Assembly (NCBI GenBank): GCA_030544685.1
Contig: CP086683.1
Location: 5,084,001 to 5,148,000 of the forward strand
From: Pseudomonas sp. B21_DOA
Lineage (GTDB): Bacteria; Pseudomonadota; Gammaproteobacteria; Pseudomonadales; Pseudomonadaceae
Direction: 5' to 3'
DNA: 64,000 nucleotides
Below the pieces are notes generated by a model, which was not told where the DNA came from, made no database searches, and was given only the letters and a program-made list of their open reading frames with translations. Made by a program: the position numbers and the translations under genes. Positions 39,006-48,257 of this stretch are shown piece by piece (within the stretch, counting starts at the first letter, position 1; each line of letters starts with the position of its first letter).

Positions 39006-39095
39006 CTAGTTCCGGTCCGCGCGCAATAGCGCAACCAACAGATAAATGAACAGCCCCACTGCCAACAGCAGTGACACCCCGTCCAGAACGCTCAT
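39006..39095 (-). CDS. kdpF: KdpF, 29-residue membrane subunit
   Basis: ATG 39095 opens MSVLDGVSLLLAVGLFIYLL..., ending LLRADRN at a TAG (39006-39008). This is the classic single-helix KdpF, which stabilises the Kdp complex. GGAGATCTTCC precedes the start. It is the first gene of the operon. Confidence 0.95.
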   Translation of the reverse strand: MSVLDGVSLLLAVGLFIYLLVALLRADRN

Positions 39096-39179
39096 GGAAG
39101 ATCTCCGTGTTACGGCGTATTGCCGTGTGTGCAGCGATTGTCGGGAAGGAGGCTGTAAAGGAACGAGAGCGAGGGGTGT

Positions 39180-39204
39180 GGCGGGGCATAAAGAAAGCGT
39201 AAAG
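39180..39204 (-). promoter_or_regulatory. Candidate KdpE-binding box upstream of kdpF
   Basis: Reverse strand TTTACGCTTTCTTTATGCCC then CGCC, ending 84 bp before the kdpF ATG. As I recall it, the E. coli KdpE site has the same T-rich pair of TTTA blocks followed by CCCCGCC. Basis: similarity by eye. Confidence 0.65.
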
Positions 39205-39256
39205 AGTGGGTTTATGCCGGCGTTACAGCAGGTTTTGCAGCGTCAGGGCGGCCCTC

Positions 39257-39347
39257 ATCGCGGGCAAGCCCGACTCCCACAGGTTATGCGCTGGAATCAA
39301 ATTCAGCGGACGACGCAGAAACCTGTGGGAGCGGGCTTGCTCGCGAA
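39257..39347. repeat. REP doublet, copy 7 (outward-facing)
   Basis: CGCGGGCAAGCCCGACTCCCAC and GTGGGAGCGGGCTTGCTCGCG units, upstream of both kdpF and the permease gene. Confidence 0.88.
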
Positions 39348-39517
39348 GACGGCATAACAGACTCCGCTGCTCCCAACTGGCGCACAAAACCCACACATTC
39401 AGCGCCAATCATCCCCGCTGCGACAGCTTTGAACTCATTACGACTTGTTTCAGCGTAATGGCACGTCCACTGCACATGCCCTCTCCCGAGCTTTCCAACC
39501 ATTGCGGGAGCAAGCGC

Positions 39518-40882
39518 ATGAACACACAACTCAAACCCACGCTGGGCACGTTGCACCTGTGGGGCATTGCCGTGGGGCTGGTGATTTCCGGGGAATATTT
39601 TGGCTGGAGTTACGGCTGGGGCGTGGCCGGTACGCTGGGATTTCTGGTGACTTCATTCATGGTCGCGACCATGTACACCTGCTTTATCTTCAGCTTTACC
39701 GAACTGACCACCGCGATTCCCCACGCCGGCGGGCCGTTTGCCTACAGCCGCCGCGCGTTTGGCGAAAAAGGCGGATTGATCGCCGGACTGGCCACACTGA
39801 TCGAATTCGTCTTCGCCCCGCCAGCGATTGCTCTGGCGATAGGCGCTTACTTGAATGTGCAATTTCCGGCACTGGACCCGAAACACGCGGCGGTCGGCGC
39901 GTACATCGTGTTCATGGGCCTGAACATTCTCGGAGTGAAACTGGCCGCGACGTTCGAGCTGATCGTCTGCGTGCTGGCGGTGGCTGAGTTGCTGGTGTTC
40001 ATGGGCGTGGTCGCGCCGGCGTTCAGCTTCAGCAACTTTGCACTGAATGGCTGGGCCGGTTCTGACGTCTTCGGCGCACCGGCGATTGCCGGGATGTTCG
40101 CGGCGATTCCCTTCGCGATCTGGTTCTTCCTCGCCATCGAAGGCGCCGCCATGGCCGCCGAAGAAGCCAAGGACCCGAAACGTACGATCCCGAAAGCCTA
40201 CATCAGCGGCATCCTGACCCTGGTGCTGCTGGCCATGGGCGTGATGTTCTTCGCGGGCGGTGTAGGCGACTGGCGCACCTTGGCCAACATCAACGATCCG
40301 TTACCACAAGCGATGAAAACCGTGGTCGGCGACAACTCCGGTTGGCTGCACATGCTCGTCTGGATCGGTCTGTTCGGCCTGGTCGCCAGTTTTCACGGCA
40401 TCATCCTCGGCTACTCACGACAATTCTTCGCCCTCGCCCGCGCCGGTTACCTGCCTGCCTCACTGGCAAAACTGTCGCGCTTTCAGACCCCACACCGGGC
40501 AATCATCGCTGGCGGCCTCATCGGCATCGCGGCGATCTACAGCGACGGCCTGATCAACCTCGGCGGCATGACACTCACCGCAGCGATGATCACCATGGCC
40601 GTGTTCGGCGCGATCGTGATGTACATCATGAGCATGCTCAGCCTGTTCAAACTGCGTAAATCGGAACCGAATCTGGAACGTACTTTCCGCGCGCCGTGCT
40701 ATCCGCTGGTGCCGATGATTGCGCTGATACTGGCGGTGGTTTGCCTGGTAGCGATGGCGTGGTTCAACACACTGATCGGGCTGATTTTCCTCGGTTTCAT
40801 GGCGGTGGGGTTCTGCTACTTCATGCTGACCGGGCAACTGCGCGCCGATGCGCCGGCGGATGCGATGTTGACCGGTTTGTGA
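39518..40882 (+). CDS. eat: APC-family amino acid/ethanolamine permease
   Basis: A 454-residue permease with about 12 membrane helices. The start MNTQLKPTLGTLHLWGIAVG has GGGAG 7 bases before. ISGEYFGWSYGWGVAGTLGF and ELTTAIPHAGGPFAYSRRAFG are characteristic of the ethanolamine permease group (Eat) within the APC family. In other Pseudomonas, eat is followed by eutBC (ethanolamine ammonia-lyase). Here those genes are absent; a DUF2897 gene and a TetR gene follow. So ethanolamine is the best guess but another amino compound is possible. Confidence 0.75.
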   Translation: MNTQLKPTLGTLHLWGIAVGLVISGEYFGWSYGWGVAGTLGFLVTSFMVATMYTCFIFSFTELTTAIPHAGGPFAYSRRAFGEKGGLIAGLATLIEFVFAPPAIALAIGAYLNVQFPALDPKHAAVGAYIVFMGLNILGVKLAATFELIVCVLAVAELLVFMGVVAPAFSFSNFALNGWAGSDVFGAPAIAGMFAAIPFAIWFFLAIEGAAMAAEEAKDPKRTIPKAYISGILTLVLLAMGVMFFAGGVGDWRTLANINDPLPQAMKTVVGDNSGWLHMLVWIGLFGLVASFHGIILGYSRQFFALARAGYLPASLAKLSRFQTPHRAIIAGGLIGIAAIYSDGLINLGGMTLTAAMITMAVFGAIVMYIMSMLSLFKLRKSEPNLERTFRAPCYPLVPMIALILAVVCLVAMAWFNTLIGLIFLGFMAVGFCYFMLTGQLRADAPADAMLTGL

Positions 40883-41011
40883 CGCCGTTCGGGTGTGCCG
40901 GGCATTAGCGGCCTAGAATGGAACCACTGCGAAGTCGTTTCGCTCAAAGGTGGTATGCAGCATCGCACGGCGAAGTCCTCGCCCGTCGAGCTGCCCTTAA
41001 GGAGAGCCGTT

Positions 41012-41179
41012 ATGCCCTGGTATGCCTGGTTGATTCTGGTCGTTGCGATCGGCTCGATTGTTGGCGGATTGATGATGTTGCGCGACACCGCCAACAAGGT
41101 CGAACTGACCGATGAAGAACGCAAGCGCGTCGCACAGCGCAATGCCGAAGCGGACGCCAAGGACGCACAGGACCGCTGA
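41012..41179 (+). CDS. DUF2897 small membrane protein
   Basis: A 55-residue protein. A single membrane helix (MPWYAWLILVVAIGSIVGGLM) is followed by a charged tail with LTDEERKRVAQRNAEADAKDAQ. It matches the small DUF2897 family of gammaproteobacteria. AAGGAG lies 7 bases before the ATG. A terminator follows at once. No function is known. Confidence 0.82.
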   Translation: MPWYAWLILVVAIGSIVGGLMMLRDTANKVELTDEERKRVAQRNAEADAKDAQDR

Positions 41180-41185
41180 CACCAA

Positions 41186-41213
41186 CCCCGCCGCCATGGC
41201 GGGGTTTGTTTTT
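41186..41213 (+). terminator. Terminator after DUF2897 gene
   Basis: CCCCGCC-GCCAT-GGCGGGG hairpin followed by TTTGTTTTT. Confidence 0.88.
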
Positions 41214-41316
41214 CCAGCGCAATCGGACTTACCCGCCGGCTGTTTAGATTTTGGAAGTACAGTCACCATTTAATCTTCCGTGGTTAAGATGGCAGCATCG
41301 TCGCGGAGAGCTCCAC

Positions 41317-41874
41317 ATGCGTTACTCGCCAGATCACAAAGCCCAGACCCATCAGCGCATCATCAAGGAAGCCTCGGCGCGCTTTCGCAAGGACGGCATA
41401 GGCGCCACCGGCCTGCAACCGTTGATGAAAGCGCTGGGCTTGACCCATGGCGGTTTCTACTCGCACTTCAAATCCAAGGAAGAACTGGTCGAAAAAGCCC
41501 TGCAAGAGGCCGGCGAGCAAGTCGCGGGCCTATGCGAAGAAATCTTCGCGCAGGAAAACCCTTTGCAAGTATTCATCGACACCTACCTGTCAGAGTGGCA
41601 TCAGACCTCGCCTCAAGAGGGCTGCCCGCTGCTGACCATTTCCTCGGAACTGGGCCTGCGCGGCCAGCCAAGCCCCACCAGTGACGAAGTCCTCAACGCT
41701 CGCCTCGAACAAATTCAAGGCACGCTCGAAGGCGAGAACAGCGCCGATCGCAGCATTGTCATCATGGCGACCCTGGCCGGCGCACTGCTGCTGTCACGCA
41801 GCGTCGCGAATGCCGACTTCGCTCAGCGCATCCTCGACGTCACCCGCGAACATCTCAAGCAATCGAGCGATTAA
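41317..41874 (+). CDS. TetR-family transcriptional regulator
   Basis: A 185-residue TetR regulator. The helix-turn-helix spans IIKEASARFRKDGIGATGLQPLMKALGLTHGGFYSHFKSKEELV (residues ~14-57). The C-terminal ligand domain holds EGCPLLTISSELG, the pattern of the TetR subgroup that senses electrophiles or quinone-like compounds. GGAGAG precedes the ATG. It is convergent with the FabF-like gene and their stops overlap by 3-4 bp. Confidence 0.88.
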   Translation: MRYSPDHKAQTHQRIIKEASARFRKDGIGATGLQPLMKALGLTHGGFYSHFKSKEELVEKALQEAGEQVAGLCEEIFAQENPLQVFIDTYLSEWHQTSPQEGCPLLTISSELGLRGQPSPTSDEVLNARLEQIQGTLEGENSADRSIVIMATLAGALLLSRSVANADFAQRILDVTREHLKQSSD

Positions 41875-43144
41875 CCTTCCCAGCGCTTGAACAGCACGCT
41901 CGCGTTGACCCCGCCAAAACCGAAGCCGTTGGACAAGGCATATTCGATCGCCATCGACCGCGCCTGACCATGGACGATGTCCACCCCTTGGCTCGCCGGA
42001 TCCGGGTTTTCGAAGTTGAGCGTTGGCGGCACTACCTGATCACGAATCGCCAGGAGCGTGAAAATCGCCTCCAGCCCGCCGGCCGCGCCGAGCAAATGAC
42101 CGGTAGCGGATTTGGTCGAAGTCACGGCGATCTTGTTCTGCGTGCCAAACAACGCCTTGATCGCCGCCAACTCGCCCAGGTCACCGACCGGCGTCGACGT
42201 CGCATGAGCATTGAGATGCTGCACGTGCTCCGGCGTCACACCGCCCTGAGCCAGTGCCAATTGCATCGCCCGGCGTGCGCCACTGCCGTCTTCCGGCCCG
42301 GCGGTCAGGTGATAGGCATCGGCGGTGGTGCCGTAGCCGACCAGTTCGGCCAGCGGTTTCGCCCCACGCGCCAGAGCATGCTCCAGCGATTCGATGACCA
42401 GCAGGCCGGCACCCTCGCCCATCACGAAACCGTCGCGCCCACTGTCGAAAGGACGCGAGGCTTTTTCAGGGTGTCGTTGTAACCGCTGGACAGCGCCCGC
42501 GCCGCCGCGAAACCGGCGAGACTGACGCGATCGATCGAAGCTTCAGCACCGCCACATACAGCGATGTCCGCCTCACCTGCGCGAATCAACCGCGCCGCAT
42601 CGCCGATCGCCTGAACCCCGGCGGCACATGCGGTAACCGGTGCGCCCAACGGCCCTTTGAGGCCATGCTGGATCGACACATGACCGGCCGCGAGATTGAC
42701 CAGAAACGATGGGATGGTGAACGGCGACAAACGCCGCGGGCCACGGCTGTCGGTGGTACGCACGGCATCGGCAATGGCACCGAAACCACCGACGCCCGAG
42801 CCGATGATTGTTGCGGTCCGCTCCTGGCTTTCAGCGTCCGCCGGATGCCAGCCTGCCTGCTCCAGCGCCTGCCGCGCCGCTTCCATGGCGAACATGATGA
42901 AGCGATCCATCTTCTTCTGTTCCTTGGGCGGCGTCGCACGATCCGGATCAAACCCGGCCTCGGCATCCTCCTCCACCGTCGGCACGCTGCCGCCGACCCG
43001 GGTCGGCAGATCAGCCACAACCGCGTCTGGCAGGTTGCGCAACCCGGAACGACCGGCCAGCAAACGCTGCCAGACGATTTCAACATCACTGCCCAAGGGT
43101 GAAACCAGGCCCATGCCCGTAACGACGACTCGACGTTGGTTCAT
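41871..43144 (-). pseudogene. Beta-ketoacyl-ACP synthase II (FabF-like), frameshifted as sequenced
   Basis: A 424-residue condensing enzyme. It has the active-site Cys in VTACAAGVQAIGDA, His in LNAHATSTPVGD and in TSTKSATGHLLGAAGG, and a NGFGFGGVNAS C-terminus. The frame breaks at a GGG run (42469-42471 forward); one extra base gives [33 protein letters not shown] lies 9 bases before ATG 43144. It is not in the usual fabD-fabG-acpP-fabF cluster, so it is likely a second, accessory KAS II, as found in many Pseudomonas. Confidence 0.86.
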
Positions 43145-43304
43145 ATTGTGGTGACCCCTTATCAATTCAAAATTCGACGTGCATCGGTGTACTGCGATTC
43201 AGCTGCTGAATCAGTCCCGAGCGAAATTATTATAGGCATAATTAAGGCGCAATATGATACCCGTAATTTTCAGCGTTCAGGCATCGACCAGATCGGCACC
43301 CAAT

Positions 43305-43331
43305 AAAAAGGCCGGTCAATGACCGGCCTCT
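43305..43331. terminator. Terminator downstream of comEA-like gene
   Basis: A-run, GGCCGGTCA / TGACCGGCC hairpin on the forward strand; serves the reverse-strand comEA gene. Confidence 0.85.
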
Positions 43332-43349
43332 CGGCGTTGAACTGTCAGC

Positions 43350-43685
43350 TTAGTTCACTTCCAGCTTTTCACGATTTCGATCCAGAATCGCCTTACCAAT
43401 CCCCTTCACCTCCAGCAACTCATCCACCGACGCGAACGGACCATTTGTATCCCGATACGCAACAATCGCCTGCGCTTTCGCCTCTCCCACACCCGCCAAC
43501 TCCTTTTGCAACGTTGCCGCATCCGCGCCGTTGAGATCGACCTTGGTAGTCTGGGAAGGCGCCGCTGCATCCATCAGCAAAGGCGCCTTCGGCGTCGGCG
43601 AAGGCGCTTCAGGTGCCGCAATCGCGGCGATCGAGGCACTGGTGAGGAAAGCAAAGATCAGCGAGTAGAAATAACCGGTACGCAT
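43350..43685 (-). CDS. ComEA-like helix-hairpin-helix protein
   Basis: A 111-residue secreted protein. The signal peptide is MRTGYFYSLIFAFLTSASIA. A Pro/Ala linker follows, then tandem helix-hairpin-helix motifs (VDLNGADAATLQKELAGVGEAKAQAIVAYR and SVDELLEVKGIGKAILDRNREKL). This is the DNA-binding domain of ComEA, the periplasmic DNA receptor in natural transformation; in Pseudomonas it is a single-gene homologue. It lies next to wbpM, as the equivalent gene does in P. aeruginosa. Confidence 0.9.
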   Translation of the reverse strand: MRTGYFYSLIFAFLTSASIAAIAAPEAPSPTPKAPLLMDAAAPSQTTKVDLNGADAATLQKELAGVGEAKAQAIVAYRDTNGPFASVDELLEVKGIGKAILDRNREKLEVN

Positions 43686-43795
43686 AAGTGACGCTCCATC
43701 ATCGTTTTAGAAAGCAGCTTTTCCCAAGCTGCTCTTCAAACGTAGGCCATGATGGAGCGAAGTCAAAAATGCGAGCGTTACAGGATGTGAAACAA

Positions 43796-45805
43796 TCAAG
43801 GCTCGAGACGACGTTGCTGGTAGATCCAGTCAACGATCTCGCCATCGGGGGTGTAGCCGCTGACCGTTTCACGCAGGAGCTGGCGGACACGGATGTAGTC
43901 ATCTCTCTCGACGGCTTTGAGCAATTCGCTCAGCCGCGCTTTCAACACATCCCAAGACAAATGGTCTTCGTTGGCACTCATGATCATCGGATGTGGGGTT
44001 GCGGCGACGTTGTCGCCAATCAGCAACTCTTCGTAGAGCTTTTCGCCAGGACGCAACCCTGTGAATTCGATGGAGACGTCGCCTTGCGGGTTGCGGTCGG
44101 AGCGGATACTCAGACCCGAGAGGTGAATCATTTTCTCGGCAAGCTCGACGATCTTCACCGGCTCGCCCATGTCCAGCACGAACACATCGCCGCCTTGTCC
44201 CATCGAGCCAGCCTGAATCACCAATTGGGCCGCCTCGGGGATGGTCATGAAATAGCGGGTTATTTTCGGATGGGTCACCGTCAGAGGACCACCAGATTTG
44301 ATTTGGCTGTGGAACAACGGGATCACTGAACCGGAAGACCCCAGCACATTGCCGAATCGCACCATGGTGAAGCGGGTTTTGTTGACCCGTGAAACGTTGG
44401 CCTTGTCACCAAACAGGACTGGAGCGATCTCGTGGCTCAACGCTTGCAGAACCAGTTCGGCGAGGCGTTTGGTACTGCCCATCACATTGGTCGGGCGAAC
44501 GGCCTTGTCGGTAGAAATCAACACGAAATTGGCCACACCTGACTGCAGGGCTGCCTGCGCGGTATTCAAGGTGCCGATCACGTTATTCAGCACACCTTCG
44601 GCAATGTTGTGCTCGACCATCGGTACGTGTTTGTAAGCCGCTGCGTGATAAACCGTGTCGACCTGCCAGGTTTTCATCACATCCAGCAACTTGTCCGGAT
44701 GGCGAATGGAACCGAGGATGGGCAACAGACGCACCTTGACCGACTCCCTGCACCCACGCTGCTCCAGTTCGGACAAAATGCTATAGAGATTGAATTCACT
44801 GTGATCGAACAGCAGTAGTGTGGTCGGGCCCAAGGCAAAAATCTGCCGGCACAGCTCTGAGCCGATCGAGCCACCAGCACCGGTCACCATGACGACTTTG
44901 CCCCTGATGCAGCGTTGCAGCAGGTCCGGTTGCGCTGGCACGGCGTCGCGCCCCAGCAAGTCAGCGATGTCGACTTCCTGAATGTCTTCGACTTTCACCC
45001 TTCCGCTGGCCAGATCGGTGAAATTCGGCACGCTGCGGATATGCAGAGGAAAACCCTCGAGCAGGTTGAGAATCTCCCGCCGTCTGGCCCGGGTGGAGGA
45101 TGGCAGGGCCAGCAGGATTTCCTGGGCGCCGGTAACGTCGATCATTTCCTGAATGTGCTTGGGCTTGTAGACATGCAGACCCGAGATCGATCGGTCAGCG
45201 ATACTGGCGTCATCGTCAATGAAAGCCACCGGGCGCATGACCTTGCCCATGCGCAACGCGGCAACCAGCTGATTGCCGGCGACGCCGGCGCCGTAAATGG
45301 CAACCTTCGTCAAGCCGTTATCACGATTGGTGAAGGGCACATGTTGCGCTGCAGTAAACCAGTCCCCCATGAAGTATTGGCGCATACACAAGCGCAGTCC
45401 GCCAATGATGACCAGACTCAACCACCAGTAATTGAAAATGATCGAACGCGGTACAACGGCCTCGTGGTTGCTGTACCAGTACACGACAACGGCCAGGATC
45501 AGCGAAGAAAGACTTACCGCCTTGATAATGGCAATCAGCGCGTCATTGCCGAAATACCGCATGACAGCCCGGTACATGCCGAAGCGAATGAAAAGGGGGA
45601 TAGCGACGACGGGGGCGCAGACAAACAGCCAGACATGCACTCTGAACGGGTTATACATGTCGTCGATGCCCAGGCGAACGATGAACGCCAGCCACAGGGC
45701 TGCCCAGACCAGGACGATGTCCGTTGCCACCTGAATCAGGCGTTTGCGTCGCCTCGGCAATGCGACGAGCCGCTCCCGAACCTTGTCCATCAACTCTTCA
45801 AACAC
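43796..45805 (-). CDS. wbpM: WbpM-like nucleotide-sugar 4,6-dehydratase
   Basis: A 669-residue membrane-bound UDP-GlcNAc 4,6-dehydratase-type enzyme (polysaccharide biosynthesis protein CapD family). Four to five N-terminal helices (residues ~25-140) and a first Rossmann domain (VAIYGAGVAGNQLVAAL) are followed by the catalytic SDR domain. That domain starts VMVTGAGGSIGSELCRQI and has the STDKAVRPTNVMGSTKRLAE active site in place of the YxxxK. It makes UDP-4-keto-6-deoxy sugars for O-antigen. The start is GTG 45805 with GGGAG 8 bases before; ATG 45790 is possible. Confidence 0.93.
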   Translation of the reverse strand: MFEELMDKVRERLVALPRRRKRLIQVATDIVLVWAALWLAFIVRLGIDDMYNPFRVHVWLFVCAPVVAIPLFIRFGMYRAVMRYFGNDALIAIIKAVSLSSLILAVVVYWYSNHEAVVPRSIIFNYWWLSLVIIGGLRLCMRQYFMGDWFTAAQHVPFTNRDNGLTKVAIYGAGVAGNQLVAALRMGKVMRPVAFIDDDASIADRSISGLHVYKPKHIQEMIDVTGAQEILLALPSSTRARRREILNLLEGFPLHIRSVPNFTDLASGRVKVEDIQEVDIADLLGRDAVPAQPDLLQRCIRGKVVMVTGAGGSIGSELCRQIFALGPTTLLLFDHSEFNLYSILSELEQRGCRESVKVRLLPILGSIRHPDKLLDVMKTWQVDTVYHAAAYKHVPMVEHNIAEGVLNNVIGTLNTAQAALQSGVANFVLISTDKAVRPTNVMGSTKRLAELVLQALSHEIAPVLFGDKANVSRVNKTRFTMVRFGNVLGSSGSVIPLFHSQIKSGGPLTVTHPKITRYFMTIPEAAQLVIQAGSMGQGGDVFVLDMGEPVKIVELAEKMIHLSGLSIRSDRNPQGDVSIEFTGLRPGEKLYEELLIGDNVAATPHPMIMSANEDHLSWDVLKARLSELLKAVERDDYIRVRQLLRETVSGYTPDGEIVDWIYQQRRLEP

Positions 45806-45896
45806 TCAGTTTTCTCCCTTCAACTGCTGTATTCCTCTGCTGAACTGCTGGCATGCACTGTAAACCCAAATGACAGAGCCGTGACGCGGTGGCCTT

Positions 45897-46912
45897 TCAG
45901 TTCTTTTCCAGTTCGCCGGCGCGATATGCGATTGCAAGCCACAGCAGAGGAGCATAGGCGACAATAACGCCCAGGCTCCCGTCCAGTCCGAAATGCGTAA
46001 CGGCCACGGCAATCGGCAACAACCAGAACATATTGATCACGGCAACGGTAATAGTGACGGGCAGATGACTGCCAAACCGACGAGAGGCATATTGATAGGC
46101 GTGACTGCGATGCGCCTCATAAACTTTATCGCCGCGCAGCAAGCGCCGAAATAGCGTGAATGTCGCATCGACAATAAACACGCCGAGCAGTATCAGCCAG
46201 CCCCATAGCAGCTCGGCACTCTGCCATGCCGCCTGCAGCGACAAGCCTCCCAGCACGATACCGAGAAATCCGCTGCCGGCATCGCCCATGAAGATTCGAG
46301 CGGGCGGAAAATTCCAGAACAGAAAGCCGCCGACGCACACCGCCAGCAGCAGCGGCGCCCAGACCACTTGCGGCCAACCACCCAGCCAGCCAAGCAGACA
46401 GGCGCCGAGGCATACGCAAATGGCCTCGACACTGGCGATACCGTCAATACCGTCCATGAAGTTGTACAGATTGAGCAGCCAGACAAGATAAAACACCGCC
46501 AGCACATGACCGACAACACCCAGGTCGACCACCACGCCCCAGAACTGCAGGGCAGGGAGTCCGCCCATCCACCAGAGCAACCAGGTCGCCGCGGCAAAAT
46601 GCCCCAGCAATCGCCAGCGTGCAGCGATGTGTCCATGGTCATCCATGAACCCAACCACGGCGACCAGCGCCCCGCCCCGGCGATAGCGATAAACGGCGCG
46701 AACGCAATCAAATCCCGCCACAGCAGATACACCAGCGCCAACAAGAACGTCAGAACAATCGCCACCCCGCCACCACGCGGGGTTGGCACCGAATGCGAGC
46801 TTCGCGCATTGGGAATATCCATAAGGCTTCTTGCCAGAGCGTAATGACGCAAAGCCCAGGTCAGTGTCAGGGAGAGAAGCGCAATGATCGCGATGAACCA
46901 TCCGTAATTCAT
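45897..46912 (-). pseudogene. wbpL: WbpL-like undecaprenyl-phosphate sugar-1-phosphate transferase, frameshifted as sequenced
   Basis: A GT4 / MraY-WecA family enzyme that starts O-antigen units on undecaprenyl phosphate. About 10 membrane helices and a 338-residue length after repair. Motifs: SSHSVPTPRGGGVAIV, YNFMDGIDGIASVE, RIFMGDAGSGFLG and EAHRSHAYQ. The break is at a CCCC run (46670-46673 forward); one extra base joins AGAGALVAVVGFMDD. Its ATG overlaps the stop of the epimerase gene upstream (ATGA). Confidence 0.9.
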
Positions 46913-47880
46913 TTTTGGCGAGTATCCAGAAAATGCTGCGCCGTCAGGTTCAAGGCGCGATCAAGGGCCACCGGAGGCACCCAGTTCAATAGTTGGCGGT
47001 TCTTGCTGATATCGACCTGCAAAGAACCGAAGAGTCTTTGCGACAGCGCTTCACGGCCCAGCAATCTGGCCACACCGCTCATGAAACCGACGGAGACCGG
47101 CAATAGCCGGGCCGGTCTGCCAAGCGCGGTGCCGAGCCTGCGCAACAGCTGAGTGGTCGAGACATCTTCACCATCACTGGCCAGAAACACCTGATTTGCA
47201 GCTGCCGGGTGCTCGGCGCAGGTCAGCACCAGATCGATCAGATTATCGAGCGCCACCAGGCTGCGCCGATTGTCGACGGCACCGAACGGCAGTGGCACGC
47301 CGCGATATAGCCAGCGCATCATGCTGAGGAAATTGGCTTTGACGCTCGGGCCGTAGACCAGCACCGGGCGGATGATGACCACGTCCATGCCGGTGCCCGC
47401 GGCCAAAGACAGCAACGCCTGTTCGGCTTCGTGTTTGGAGATGCCGTATGGATCGACCGGCGCAGGTAGGTCATCGGCCGTGTACACGTGCCCGGGCGCA
47501 GTGCCCTCCCCGTTGACCTTGATCGAACTGACGAAGATGAAACGCCGCACTCCGGCCGCCGCGGCTTGCCGAGCGAGATCCAGAGTGCCTTGCACATTGG
47601 CTAGACGGAACGCTGCCAGCGGATCGGCGTCCACCTCGTTCATGATATGAACCCGCGCCGCGGTATGGATGACGCAATCGACGCCCTGCATTGCCTCCGA
47701 TAGATCCTGCCCGCGGCCAAGACCGGACCACTGGACCGCATGCATGCGAGGATCCATAGCCGTTTCGGCGCGGCGCAGAGGGGCCACGACATGGCAGTCC
47801 GCTGACGCAAGCAATCGGCCGATCAATGCCCGGCCCACAAAACCGCTGCCACCCGTTACCAGAAATGTCTTGGTGCTCAT
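46909..47880 (-). CDS. NAD-dependent epimerase/dehydratase (WbpV/WbpK-like)
   Basis: A 323-residue extended SDR enzyme. NAD site TGGSGFVGRALIGRL at residues ~9-23, active site FVSSIKVNG plus YGISKHEAE (YxxxK). It resembles the UDP-sugar 4-epimerase/4-ketoreductase genes next to wbpL in Pseudomonas O-antigen loci (e.g. making UDP-FucNAc or UDP-QuiNAc from the WbpM product). AAGGG precedes ATG 47880. It is probably the first gene of the wbpV-wbpL-wbpM operon. Confidence 0.87.
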   Translation of the reverse strand: MSTKTFLVTGGSGFVGRALIGRLLASADCHVVAPLRRAETAMDPRMHAVQWSGLGRGQDLSEAMQGVDCVIHTAARVHIMNEVDADPLAAFRLANVQGTLDLARQAAAAGVRRFIFVSSIKVNGEGTAPGHVYTADDLPAPVDPYGISKHEAEQALLSLAAGTGMDVVIIRPVLVYGPSVKANFLSMMRWLYRGVPLPFGAVDNRRSLVALDNLIDLVLTCAEHPAAANQVFLASDGEDVSTTQLLRRLGTALGRPARLLPVSVGFMSGVARLLGREALSQRLFGSLQVDISKNRQLLNWVPPVALDRALNLTAQHFLDTRQK

Positions 47881-48257
47881 GGGCGACCCTTGGAAGAAAT
47901 GGATACTGCACACACTGCAGCGACGCTGTTGCAAGTGACGGAACCGCGCTTCTGGCGCGACGCCAGGAAAATCCGATCGGCTACCGCACGAGGCGGGCAG
48001 TTTATTGAATCGACGACTTCATAGCCACTTCTGTGGCGATAGCAGTCCTGCAAGCTGCATCTACCGCAAAGCCAAACACTGGCGCTAATTGCACTTTGCT
48101 GTTGGAGCGGGCTCAGGGTACGGATAGAATCCGTGCGGAAAAGTGATCGGAGCGCTCGCAGCTACAGGATTTCAGCTCCGCCATCACGTCAAATCTCGGC
48201 TAACACCGGCCAAAATCAAGATAGCAGACGCCTTTTGCTTCGAAATGGAGAGCACCC
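47881..48257. promoter_or_regulatory. Divergent intergenic region of the polysaccharide locus
   Basis: 377 bp between the divergent epimerase and aminotransferase genes. It must hold promoters for both directions. I see part of a REP-like unit (TTGGAGCGGGCTC near 48103) but no clear -35/-10 pair and no JUMPstart/ops-like element. Confidence 0.45.
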
